Shown piece after piece: positions 1 through 6,657 of a stretch of DNA of 10,502 nt. The DNA is from Thermaceae bacterium. GTDB lineage: Bacteria > Deinococcota > Deinococci > Deinococcales > Marinithermaceae. The position numbers and the translations under genes are program-made. The first letter of the stretch is position 1. The number at the start of each line of letters is the position of its first letter. The stretch covers positions 1 through 10,502 of the forward strand of contig JALVVO010000154.1 of the NCBI GenBank assembly GCA_027023345.1. The letters are read 5' to 3'. The notes below the pieces were generated by a model, which saw only the letters and a program-made list of their open reading frames with translations, ran no database searches and was not told the origin of the DNA.

Positions 1-288
1 CCCCACGCCCCCCTTCGCGCCTACCCCGCCGAGCTCCACGTCAACCTCCTGCCCGAGGCCCGGGGGCAGGGGCTGGGCAAGGCGCTTCTTTCCGCCTTGC
101 TTTTCGCCCTTTCGGAAGCGGGGCTTCCCGGCGTGCAGCTCGGCACCACCAGCGAGAACCGGGCCGCCCTCGGCCTCTACCGGCGCTTTGGTTTTCGCGA
201 GCACGCCCGTCGCCCCTCGCGGTTTTGGACCGAGGCCCTCGGCCGGCCGGTAGCGGCCCTGCGCCTGGTCCGGAGGCTCGGCGGGTAG
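1..288 (+). CDS. GNAT-family N-acetyltransferase, 3' part only
   Basis: The 5' end lies outside the window; 95 codons of the C-terminal half are read in frame from base 1. The frame carries the acetyl-CoA-binding motif A as R-G-Q-G-L-G followed by KALL (about visible residues 21-30), preceded by the beta-strand LHVNLLPEA. Motif B follows as S-E-N-R-A-A-L-G-L-Y-R-R-F-G-F (about residues 51-65). This is the hallmark order of GNAT enzymes, which transfer an acetyl group from acetyl-CoA to an amine in the cytoplasm. The substrate (antibiotic, polyamine, protein N-terminus or other) cannot be told from this half. A TTG at 97 is an internal codon, not a start, because it would remove motif A. The gene converges on the alcohol dehydrogenase with only 11 bp between stop codons and no visible terminator hairpin in that gap. 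Confidence 0.85.
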   Translation, partial: PHAPLRAYPAELHVNLLPEARGQGLGKALLSALLFALSEAGLPGVQLGTTSENRAALGLYRRFGFREHARRPSRFWTEALGRPVAALRLVRRLGG

Positions 289-299
289 ACGCGGGCGGG

Positions 300-1283
300 T
301 CAGGGAACGAGCACCGCGGAGCCCCGCAGCCGACCGGTGCGGAGGGCGTCGAGGGCGTCATTCGCGGCCTCCAAGGGGAAGGTTTCAACCTCGGGGACGA
401 CCGGGACCTTGGGGGCGAGCTCGAGGAAAAGGCGCGCGTCCTCCCGGGTGAGGTTCGCCACCGAGCGAACTTTTCGCTCGTGCCAGAGGAGGTCGTAGGG
501 CATCTCGGGGACCGGGCTCATGTAGATTCCGCCGAGGACCAGCGTGCCGCCGGGCTCGAGGTGCTTTAGCGCCTCGGGGATGAGCGAGCCCACCGGGGCG
601 AAGACGATCGCCCCTTCCATGGGCTCGGGCGGCGCCTCGGTGGAGTCGCCGGCCCATTCCGCGCCCATCTTGAGGGCGAAGCTTTTCGCCTCCTCGTCCC
701 CGGGACGAACGAAGGCGAAAAAGCGCTTGCCCTCGAACCGGGCCACCTGGGCGAGCAGGTGGGCGGCGGCGCCGAAGCCGTAGAAGCCGAGCAGGTTTTT
801 GTCCCGCACGAAGCGGTAGCTCCTGAACCCGGTGAGTCCGGCGCACATCCAGGGCGCCATCCTGACCGGGTTCCCGTCCTCGGGCAGGGGGTAGGTGTAG
901 TCGGCAAAGGCCAGCGCGTACTCGGCGAAGCCCCCGTCCAGGTGGTAGCCAGTGAACCGGGCTTCTGGGCAGAGGTTTTCCTCGCCCCGGCGGCAGAACT
1001 TGCACCTTCCGCAGGTCCAGCCCAGCCAGCCGACCCCGACGCGCTCGCCGATCCGCCGGTTCGAGACCCCCTCTCCGAGCCCTTCCACCCGGCCCACGAT
1101 CTGGTGGCCGAGCACGAGCGGCAGCCGGGGCGGGGGGAGCTCGCCGTCGGCGATGTGCTGGTCGGTGCGGCAGACCCCGGAGGCCTCGACCCGGATCAGG
1201 ACCTGGCCGGGTCCGGGCTCGGGGACGGGGCGCTCCTCGAGGACCAGGGGTTCCTTGACCGCTCGCAGGACCATCGCACGCAT
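300..1283 (-). CDS. Zinc-dependent alcohol dehydrogenase (medium-chain, GxGxxxH type)
   Basis: 327-residue medium-chain dehydrogenase/reductase, expected to oxidise an alcohol or reduce an aldehyde with NAD(P) in the cytoplasm. The catalytic-zinc ligands are visible as C38 (in GVCRTDQH), H60 (LGHQ, GHE-like) and C147. The structural-zinc set is C91, C94, C97 and C105. The Rossmann phosphate loop reads G169-F-G-A-A-A-H175, so the last glycine of the usual GxGxxG is replaced and the motif ends in histidine. That is the signature of the zinc-type ADH subfamily that includes Mycobacterium AdhA (recalled family knowledge). The length is slightly short for the family. The start ATG at 1283 has an AGGAGG ribosome site 5 nt upstream, which favours it over the ATG three codons in. 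It is probably monocistronic. No confident promoter was found in the gap up to the next gene. The physiological substrate is unknown. Confidence 0.9.
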   Translation of the reverse strand: MRAMVLRAVKEPLVLEERPVPEPGPGQVLIRVEASGVCRTDQHIADGELPPPRLPLVLGHQIVGRVEGLGEGVSNRRIGERVGVGWLGWTCGRCKFCRRGEENLCPEARFTGYHLDGGFAEYALAFADYTYPLPEDGNPVRMAPWMCAGLTGFRSYRFVRDKNLLGFYGFGAAAHLLAQVARFEGKRFFAFVRPGDEEAKSFALKMGAEWAGDSTEAPPEPMEGAIVFAPVGSLIPEALKHLEPGGTLVLGGIYMSPVPEMPYDLLWHERKVRSVANLTREDARLFLELAPKVPVVPEVETFPLEAANDALDALRTGRLRGSAVLVP

Positions 1284-1380
1284 ACGGGCCTCCTCGCCTC
1301 CATTCTCCCCCCTGGCGGTGACGCTTTGGTGACGCGCGGCCCTCTAGCGTGGCGCCCGGAGGGGCAGGCTACGAAGGTTT

Positions 1381-2574
1381 TTGGGGGGTTCGGGATTGGC
1401 GACGCTGGCCCTGCCCGCTGCTTGCAGCAGCGGGGGGACGGGAACGGGAACGACCTCCTGCCTGCTCAGCGGCACGCTGACGAGCGAGCGCGTCTTGGAT
1501 CCGGGCGAGTACAGCCCGTGCCAGGTGGAGGGCGAGTACACGATCGCAAACACAGGTAGGCTGGTGCTGCGTCCGGGGACCACCCTTGAGTTTGCTCAAG
1601 ACGCGGAGCGACGAGTCACGGGCTATGGCATGTTGCAGGCGGTGGGCGCCGCATCCGAAAAGTCGCCTTCCTCGGGGCCAAGCCCGAGCGCGGCTACTGG
1701 AGCGGGATCGTTTTCGACGACGCAAAAAGCATGGACAACGCGCTCGCGTACGTGGAGATCGCGTACTCCGGCAGCAAGGCGTGCGGAGATTCGGCCGCCT
1801 TCGAAACCTATCGGGCTGCGGTGGCCCTCTGGGACGGGACACACCTTGCGCTTTCGGACGTTTTGATTTGGGAGAGCGCGGGAAGCGGGCTTTTTCGTGG
1901 TGGAGGGAGCGGAGCTTTTAAAGCTCGAGTGGCTTCGCGTCACCCAAAACGCGACTTTCCGCTTTTGATCTACGCCCAGGACGTGGCCCAGCTCGACGCT
2001 GCCAGCGACTTTAGCGGCAACGACGCGGGCATGGACCACGTGCGGGTGGCCGACTGGAACGGGATCGCGACCGCCACCTGGAAGCGGCTTTCGGTGCCGT
2101 ACCGGGTGGAAAACAAGCTACAGATTTTGGACGGGGAGCTGCTCACGATTAAGCCGGGGACGACCTCGACTTCGAGCAGGAGCGGGAATCTTCCTCGAGG
2201 GGCACACCGGAGGGCTTCTCGCAGCCGGCACCGCCACCGACCCGATTCGTTTCACCGCCCCGGACCTGCGCCCGGGGTACTGGTGCGGACTCGTGTTCAG
2301 CAACTCCAATTACGGCGACAGCTTGTTGCAGTACGCGGTGGTGGAGTACGGGGGCTCAAAAGGTTGCATCCAGCTCTACAGCAGCATGAAGGCCAACGTG
2401 CTCGTCGAGAGCGCGGGAAGCGCCTTGCCGCAGTACATTCGGATCTATAACAGCACGATCCGGCAGAACGCCGGCTACGGGGTAGTGGTGGTCCAGGAAA
2501 CGGACGCGAACGACATTGCAGCGGGCAATACTTTCTCTGGAAACACCCTCGGCGACTTCTACCGTGAGCCTTGA
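1381..2574 (+). pseudogene. Frameshifted beta-helix-type surface lipoprotein with an internal duplication
   Basis: No single frame spans this locus, but one protein of about 400 residues can be rebuilt by switching frames near 1658-1662, 1892-1895, 1956-1960, 2164-2166 and 2189-2192. Four switches imply one missing base and the second implies one extra T. Each lies in or beside a short homopolymer, and the rebuilt frame contains no nonsense codon. The N-terminus reads RRFLGGSGLATLALPAAC, like a lipoprotein signal with a lipobox Cys, then a Gly/Ser/Thr linker. No ATG, GTG or TTG exists at the expected start near 1369; the only start codon is TTG at 1381, with AAGG too close upstream, so the start may also be damaged. 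Two homologous halves carry GRLVLRPGTTLEF / GELLTIKPGTTLDF, then ERGYWSGIVF / RPGYWCGLVF, then AYSGSKAC / EYGGSKGC. That pattern suggests a right-handed beta-helix surface protein. The function is unknown. It could be a decaying gene or an assembly with indel errors. Confidence 0.7.
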
Positions 2575-2579
2575 AAGGT

Positions 2580-2605
2580 GGCGCGGGGCCTTCTAGCCCC
2601 GCGCC
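2580..2605. terminator. Bidirectional hairpin terminator between convergent genes
   Basis: A perfect 10-bp GC-rich stem (GGCGCGGGGC paired with GCCCCGCGCC) encloses a 6-nt loop. It starts 5 nt after the TGA of the beta-helix gene and ends 15 nt before the stop of the membrane-protein gene on the other strand. The plus-strand side is followed by a pyrimidine-rich, T-containing tract (TCTCTTCTCCTT) rather than a pure T run; the minus-strand side has a short ACCTTTC tail. Position and symmetry between two convergent stop codons support a shared intrinsic terminator. Confidence 0.75.
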
Positions 2606-2620
2606 GTGGCTCTCTTCTCC

Positions 2621-3004
2621 TTAGCTCGATCGTCGGGTGGCAGGGCAGCGATTTGGCAGGTAAAGAAGAGCCAAAATGATTGCCCAAGTAGTGATGCGCA
2701 GGGTCATGGCACGGATGCTCTCGTTGGCCACAACGTCGCGGTAGAAGAGCAGGAGGATGGCGAGAACGCTGGCGTGGGCAGCGAAGGTGAGCACGGCCGC
2801 CGTTTTCCCATACGGAGAGTTCTTCCAAAGCAGCAGCGAGGTAACGAAGGCCGAGATCAATCCCATGGTGAAGTTGTAGTAAGGCAACCAACTGATTACG
2901 TAGTAGTTTTGTTCTTTACCAAGCAGAACCACCTGACCTCCGGAAAAGATCGCCATGGCGCCGATGATGAATGCAAGGACTGCAGCCATTTTCACCGTGT
3001 TCAT
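2621..3004 (-). CDS. Small four-helix integral membrane protein, function unknown
   Basis: I do not recognise a characterised family. The 127-residue product has four hydrophobic stretches at about residues 5-28, 43-60, 66-88 and 99-116. A short aromatic segment (NYYVISWLPYYNF) lies between helices 1 and 2, and a basic tail ends in RCPATRRSS. The sequence from YYVISWLPYYNF through ESIRAMTLR looks like a conserved core rather than a random hydrophobic frame. The start ATG overlaps the marR stop as ATGA and has an AGGAGG site 8 nt upstream, so the two genes are almost certainly co-transcribed and translationally coupled. The pairing suggests that the membrane protein is the target of, or responds to the same signal as, the MarR regulator, for example a small lipophilic or stress compound. 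That role is inference only. Confidence 0.8.
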   Translation of the reverse strand: MNTVKMAAVLAFIIGAMAIFSGGQVVLLGKEQNYYVISWLPYYNFTMGLISAFVTSLLLWKNSPYGKTAAVLTFAAHASVLAILLLFYRDVVANESIRAMTLRITTWAIILALLYLPNRCPATRRSS

Positions 3005-3456
3005 ACGTTATCCCTCCTGACGCCGGAGGCGGCTACCGCCGCTCCGCTTAGACGGTGTACCGCTTTATGTAGCAGTTTTAGCAGCGTTTCCCGCTCGCTG
3101 GAGGAAAGCCCGGATAGGAGGCGAGCGAAGGTTTCGCGCCGGGCCGCTCGGACCTGCTGGAGAAGGTTCTTCCCTTTCAGGGTGAGGAAGATTTGGACCG
3201 AGCGCTTGTCCTCTGGATGAGGGCGACGCGTGACGAATCCAGCCTTTTCCAGGTGGCGGATCTCAATGCTGATGGTCGGCGCCCGCCGCTCCACGCGGCG
3301 CGCCAGATCCATAACGCTACTGCCGGGGTGGTTCGCCACCTGCTCCAAGAGGGCCATTAAGGGAGGAGATAGATGGGCCATTTCGGGGGGCGAAGCACCC
3401 AACCCGGCCTGTCGAAGCTGGGTCATGAGCCGGTAGAACACCTCTGCGTCGTTCAT
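3001..3456 (-). CDS. MarR-family transcriptional regulator
   Basis: 151-residue winged-helix regulator, expected to bind palindromic DNA as a dimer and be released by a small ligand. From the start chosen here, the helix-turn-helix runs about residues 47-71 (VMDLARRVERRAPTISIEIRHLEKAGF). The wing at about 78-92 carries the family-typical D-K-R-S (D83, R85) and ends in the strand VQIFLT. Leading and trailing helices (1-20 and 100-140) fit the dimerisation domain. I chose ATG at 3456 because GGAGG sits 5 nt upstream. The frame stays open to an ATG at 3507, but that start has no ribosome site, would add 17 untypical residues, and would place two palindromes inside the coding region. An ATG at 3468 is a weaker alternative. 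It is the first gene of a two-gene unit with the membrane protein (ATGA overlap) and is probably autoregulated through the upstream palindromes. Confidence 0.88.
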   Translation of the reverse strand: MNDAEVFYRLMTQLRQAGLGASPPEMAHLSPPLMALLEQVANHPGSSVMDLARRVERRAPTISIEIRHLEKAGFVTRRPHPEDKRSVQIFLTLKGKNLLQQVRAARRETFARLLSGLSSSERETLLKLLHKAVHRLSGAAVAASGVRRDNV

Positions 3457-3461
3457 GAGGT

Positions 3462-3466
3462 CCTCC
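3462..3466 (-). promoter_or_regulatory. Ribosome binding site deciding the marR start
   Basis: GGAGG on the minus strand, 5 nt before ATG 3456. It is the best Shine-Dalgarno match near any of the candidate marR starts and moves the start 17 codons downstream of the longest open frame. Confidence 0.7.
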
Positions 3467-3482
3467 ATCCGGGCCACCCTGT

Positions 3483-3515
3483 GTTTAGTTAAACCATCTA
3501 AGTACATGAAATGTA
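3483..3515. promoter_or_regulatory. Two palindromes upstream of marR, candidate MarR operators
   Basis: Two perfect inverted repeats lie 8 bp apart in AT-rich DNA, which contrasts with the GC-rich surroundings: GTTTA-GT-TAAAC at 3483-3494 and TACAT-GAA-ATGTA at 3503-3515. Both fall between the 3' end of the ABC permease gene and the preferred marR start. The first resembles TTTAACTAAA-type sites bound by several MarR proteins (general family knowledge). A weak minus-strand promoter could use TTGGCT and TACATT with an 18-nt spacer ending around 3511-3516, so the palindromes would overlap or follow it. Autorepression is the simplest reading; binding itself is not shown. Confidence 0.45.
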
Positions 3516-3544
3516 TGTATGGCAGACCGGATAAGCCAAGCCGC

Positions 3545-4372
3545 CTAGCCCTTGAGGCTTCCCAAGGTTAGCCCCCGGATGAACCAGCGCTGGGCGAGGA
3601 GGAAGACGAGGATCGGGGGGATCGTGGCCAGGCTGAGCCCGGCCATGAGAAGCGTCCACTCGGTGGAGAAGTTGGTGTTGAAGACCGCGAGGCCCACGGT
3701 CAGCGGCCGCATCTCGATCGAGTTGGTGGCGACGAGCGGCCAGAGGAAGCTATTCCAGCCAGCGAGGAAGGTGAAGGTGCCCAAGGTCGCGAGCGCCGGG
3801 GCCGCGAGCGGAAGCGCGATCTTCCAGTAGATCTGCCAGGGCCCGGCGCCGTCGATGAGCGCAGCCTCCTCGAGCTCCTTCGGCATCTGGATGAAGTGCT
3901 GCCGCATCAGGAAGATCGCGAAGGCGTCGAAGAGCCCGGGCAGGATCAGGGCGTAGTAGGTATCGATCCAGCCGAGCCGGCTCATGATCACGAAGAGCGG
4001 GATGATCAGCACGTGGGCGGGGATCATCAGCGTGATCAAGGAGAGCAGGAACATCGCGTCCCGCCCCCGCCAGCGGAAACGGGCGAAGGCGTAGCCCGCC
4101 ATCGCCCCCGAGGTCAGGTTGAGCAAGGTCAGCCCGGTGGCGATGATCAGGGAGTTCAGGTACCACCGCCCGAAGGGGACAATGGTGAGCACCTGCCGGT
4201 AGTTCTCCCAGTGGAGCTTCTTGGGCCAGAGCTGGATGGGGAGGTCGAAGAGCGAGCCCGGCTCCTTGAGGCTGGTGGAGATCATCCAGAAGAAGGGCAC
4301 CAGCATCGATAGCCCGCCGAGCAGCAAGAGTCCGATGACGAAAACGTCCCAAAACGTCGTCTTCCGTTTCAT
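3545..4372 (-). CDS. CUT1 ABC transporter permease, MalG-type
   Basis: 275-residue inner-membrane permease of a carbohydrate ABC importer. The hydrophobic profile fits six helices, beginning at about residues 10-30. The ATPase-contacting EAA loop is intact at about 168-191 (EEAALIDGAGPWQIYWKIALPLAAP), with the conserved E-A-A, D-G-A and L-P. The C-terminus QRWFIRGLTLGSLKG is the typical MalG-type ending. The start ATG at 4372 has GAGG 4 nt upstream and overlaps the previous permease stop as ATGA; an open frame continues further upstream to 4957 but is only a shadow of that permease. It is the last gene of the operon. Only a weak 5-bp hairpin is visible after it, so readthrough towards marR is possible. 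No ATPase gene follows, as is common for CUT1 systems that share an MsmK/UgpC-type ATPase encoded elsewhere. Confidence 0.93.
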   Translation of the reverse strand: MKRKTTFWDVFVIGLLLLGGLSMLVPFFWMISTSLKEPGSLFDLPIQLWPKKLHWENYRQVLTIVPFGRWYLNSLIIATGLTLLNLTSGAMAGYAFARFRWRGRDAMFLLSLITLMIPAHVLIIPLFVIMSRLGWIDTYYALILPGLFDAFAIFLMRQHFIQMPKELEEAALIDGAGPWQIYWKIALPLAAPALATLGTFTFLAGWNSFLWPLVATNSIEMRPLTVGLAVFNTNFSTEWTLLMAGLSLATIPPILVFLLAQRWFIRGLTLGSLKG

Positions 4373-5331
4373 GCTTCCTCGAGCACCCACCGTTTCCGAA
4401 GTTGCCACTGGATCACCGTCAGCCCGAAGAGGATCACGAAGAGCAGCCAGGCGATCGCCGAGGCGTAGCCCATGTCGGGCGGGAACTCGCCGAAGGCCTT
4501 CTGGTAAAGGTAGAAGAGCAGCACGTTGGTGGCATCGAGCGGCCCGCCCCCGGTCATCACGTAGATCAACCCGAAGACCTGGAAGCCCCCGATCAGCGCG
4601 AGCAGCGTGTTCAAGAACACCGTCGGCGAGAGCAGGGGCAGGGTGACGTGGACGAACTTCTGCCAGTTGTTCGCGCCGTCGAGCTCGGCGGCCTCGTAGT
4701 AGGTGGGGTCGATGTTCTGGAGCCCGGCGAGAAAGATCAGCATGCGAAACCCGAGCCCCGCCCAGACCGAGGCGACGATGATCCCCGGCATCGCCCAGGC
4801 CGGGTCCTGCAGCCAGCCCGGCCCCTGGGTGGCGAGCCAGTGGACGGTGGCCGGGACCGGGAGGTGGAGGAGCTGGAAGAGCGCCTCGACCTTCGATCCC
4901 AGCCAGCGCAAGAAGAGGTTCACCGGCCCCACGTAGGGGTTCAAAACCCAGCGCCACAAGAGCCCCACCGCCACCACGCTGGTCACCGTGGGGAGGAGGT
5001 AGAGGGTGCGGACGATCCGCACGCCGGGGAAGTTGCGGTTTAGGCCCAGGGCGACCGCGAGCGCGATCACGATCTCGAGCGGGACCGCCACCACCACGTA
5101 ATAAAGGGTATTGAAAAACGCCTTTTTCAGGACCGGGTCCTCGAGCATCCGCCGGTAGTTGTCGAGACCCGCCCAGTTTCCAACGAGGTTTTCCAAGGAA
5201 AGCGGTTGAAAAACGTCCCAGTGGGTAAAGCTGATCCAGAGCGAGAGCAAAATCGGCCCCGCGTTGAAGGCGAGGAAGCCGACGAGGCTCGGCAGGATAA
5301 AGAGCCAGGGAAAGCGTCGGAATGCGTTCAT
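4369..5331 (-). CDS. CUT1 ABC transporter permease, MalF-type
   Basis: 320-residue permease partner of the MalG-type protein; together they form the membrane channel of the sugar importer. The first helix is at about residues 8-30 (WLFILPSLVGFLAFNAGPILLSLW). The EAA loop lies at about 212-235 (YEAAELDGANNWQKFVHVTLPLLSP) and is complete. A periplasmic loop of about 45 residues at 138-183 is longer than in many relatives. I chose the ATG at 5331 (MNAFRRF). The frame extends to an ATG at 5370, but those 13 extra codons are made by the intergenic palindrome, lack a ribosome site and do not look like protein. The chosen start itself has only a weak ribosome site and lies 9 nt beyond the palindrome, so its translation may be limited relative to the binding protein. 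Confidence 0.93.
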   Translation of the reverse strand: MNAFRRFPWLFILPSLVGFLAFNAGPILLSLWISFTHWDVFQPLSLENLVGNWAGLDNYRRMLEDPVLKKAFFNTLYYVVVAVPLEIVIALAVALGLNRNFPGVRIVRTLYLLPTVTSVVAVGLLWRWVLNPYVGPVNLFLRWLGSKVEALFQLLHLPVPATVHWLATQGPGWLQDPAWAMPGIIVASVWAGLGFRMLIFLAGLQNIDPTYYEAAELDGANNWQKFVHVTLPLLSPTVFLNTLLALIGGFQVFGLIYVMTGGGPLDATNVLLFYLYQKAFGEFPPDMGYASAIAWLLFVILFGLTVIQWQLRKRWVLEEA

Positions 5332-5340
5332 CTCAGGGGA

Positions 5341-5370
5341 ATGGGGGCGGGGGCATGCCCCCGCCCCCAT
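5341..5370. promoter_or_regulatory. Perfect 30-bp palindrome between binding-protein and permease genes
   Basis: The two 15-nt arms (ATGGGGGCGGGGGCA and its exact reverse complement) abut directly, giving a very stable, almost loopless GC stem in the mRNA. It begins 6 nt after the TAA of the binding-protein gene and ends 9 nt before the permease start. There is no T run on the transcribed side, so it is not a classical terminator. Stem-loops in this position, as between malE and malF in enterobacteria, protect the upstream message and lower downstream expression, giving more binding protein than permease. That role is inferred from position. Confidence 0.75.
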
Positions 5371-5376
5371 AAGGAC

Positions 5377-6657
5377 TTATTTCTTCCGCTGGGCCTGCAC
5401 CTCGTCCAGGATCTTCTGGACCTTGGGCGCGACCTTGTCCATCGCGGTCTTGACGTCCTCCTTGCCCTGCCAGACGGGCTGGAGCGCCTTCCCGATCAGG
5501 CCGATCGCCTCCGAGAAGCGCTCGAAGGTCTCGGTGGGCATGGCGGTCTTGTTGACGGTGAGGAAGTACTGCTGGTGCTTCGGGGGCGGCGGCTGGAAGA
5601 AGGCCTTCAGGACCTTGTTGGTGGCCTCGGGGTTCAGCGGGTCGTAGCCGATCGCGGGGATGATCAGCCCGCCCTTGGTGAAGATGAGCGCGCCCTCGGG
5701 GCCGGCGAGGAACTTGAGCACCTTCCAGGCCGCCTCCTTGTCCTTGGCCGCCTTGGTGATACCCCAGCCGGAGCCGTCGATGTCCACGATGCTGCCGGCC
5801 TTGCCCCGCGGGAAGGGGACAATGTCCCAGTCGAACTTAGCCTTCTTCTTCAGGGTGGGCACCCGCCAGCGGCCGTCCACGATCATCGCGGTGCGCTGGT
5901 TCAGGAACATGCCGAAGGCGCTCTGGTCGGCGGTCTCGGCCGGGGTGGGGGCGACGTGGTGCTTGTAGCGGAGGTCCACGTAGAACTGCAGGCCTTCCAC
6001 CGAGGCCGGGCTATTGAGCATGAACTTGGTGTGGTCTTCGCTGAAGAAGCGGCCGCCGTTGGACCAGACCCAGGGCTCCCAGAAGAGGAAGTAGGTGTAG
6101 AAGGAAAGGCCCCACTGCACCCGCTTGCCGTTCTTCTCGACGGTGAGCGCCTTGGCCACCTTCAGGAAGTCGTCCCAGGTCCAGTCGGGGTCGGGGTCGG
6201 GGAGCCCGGCCTTCTTGAAGAGGTCGCGGTTGTAGTAGAGGACGAGGTTGGAGACGTCGCGGGGCAGGACGTAGAGCTTCCCGTCCCACTCGAAGGCCTT
6301 GAGGATGCCCTGGTAGTACATCCCGGTGTCGAACTTATCGCGGGCGAGGAAGGGCTCGAGCGGGACGAGGAGCCCCTTGGCGGCGAAGGCGGGGAAATTG
6401 ATGTTGTTAATGAAGATCAGGTCCGGCGCCTTGCCCGCCGCGAACATCGCCGAGAGCTTGGTCCAGTAGTCGCGCGCCGGGATGTGCAGGAGCTTGACCT
6501 CGATCTCCGGGTTCTTCTCCATGAAGGCCTTGAAGGCCTGGTTGTAGAGCTCGATCTCGGACTGGCTGCCCCAGCTGGCGACGGTCACGGTGGTCTTGGC
6601 CAGCGCCGGTGCAAGCAGCAGGACCAAGAGGAGCCCAAGCCACTTCCTTCCTTTCAT
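5377..6657 (-). CDS. Extracellular sugar-binding protein, ABC family 1
   Basis: 426-residue solute-binding protein that captures the transported sugar outside the membrane and delivers it to the two permeases. The N-terminus is a Sec signal peptide (MKGRKW, a Leu/Val core, APALA), probably cut after A20. There is no lipobox cysteine, so the protein is predicted to be soluble in the periplasm or envelope rather than lipid-anchored. The family-1 fold is visible in VTVASWGSQSEIELYNQAFKAF, GKAPDLIFINN (about 75-85) and IDGSGWGITKAAKDKEAAWKVLKFLAGPEG in the C-terminal half. Many Trp and Tyr residues around 195-215 (FLFWEPWVWSNGG) fit a sugar-stacking cleft. The start ATG overlaps the nagZ stop as ATGA and has GGGAGG 6 nt upstream. 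From context the ligand is probably MurNAc, a GlcNAc-MurNAc fragment or a muropeptide; residues alone do not decide this. Confidence 0.92.
   Translation of the reverse strand: MKGRKWLGLLLVLLLAPALAKTTVTVASWGSQSEIELYNQAFKAFMEKNPEIEVKLLHIPARDYWTKLSAMFAAGKAPDLIFINNINFPAFAAKGLLVPLEPFLARDKFDTGMYYQGILKAFEWDGKLYVLPRDVSNLVLYYNRDLFKKAGLPDPDPDWTWDDFLKVAKALTVEKNGKRVQWGLSFYTYFLFWEPWVWSNGGRFFSEDHTKFMLNSPASVEGLQFYVDLRYKHHVAPTPAETADQSAFGMFLNQRTAMIVDGRWRVPTLKKKAKFDWDIVPFPRGKAGSIVDIDGSGWGITKAAKDKEAAWKVLKFLAGPEGALIFTKGGLIIPAIGYDPLNPEATNKVLKAFFQPPPPKHQQYFLTVNKTAMPTETFERFSEAIGLIGKALQPVWQGKEDVKTAMDKVAPKVQKILDEVQAQRKK

Noticed and set aside
759..1559. Plus-strand open frame opposite the alcohol dehydrogenase
   Set aside because: It is antisense to a gene with intact zinc ligands and shows no recognisable motif.
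3538..3567. Possible terminator after the last permease gene
   Set aside because: Only 5-bp stems with 8-13 nt loops (AAGCC/GGCTT and CCTTG/CAAGG) and no T run, partly within coding sequence; too weak to call.
4373..4957. Minus-strand open frame extending the MalG-type permease upstream
   Set aside because: It is a shadow of the MalF-type permease in another frame. The MalG-type start at 4372 has the ATGA overlap and a GAGG site.
5332..5370. N-terminal extension of the MalF-type permease from ATG 5370
   Set aside because: The codons come from the 30-bp palindrome, there is no ribosome site, and the chosen ATG at 5331 precedes a normal first membrane helix.
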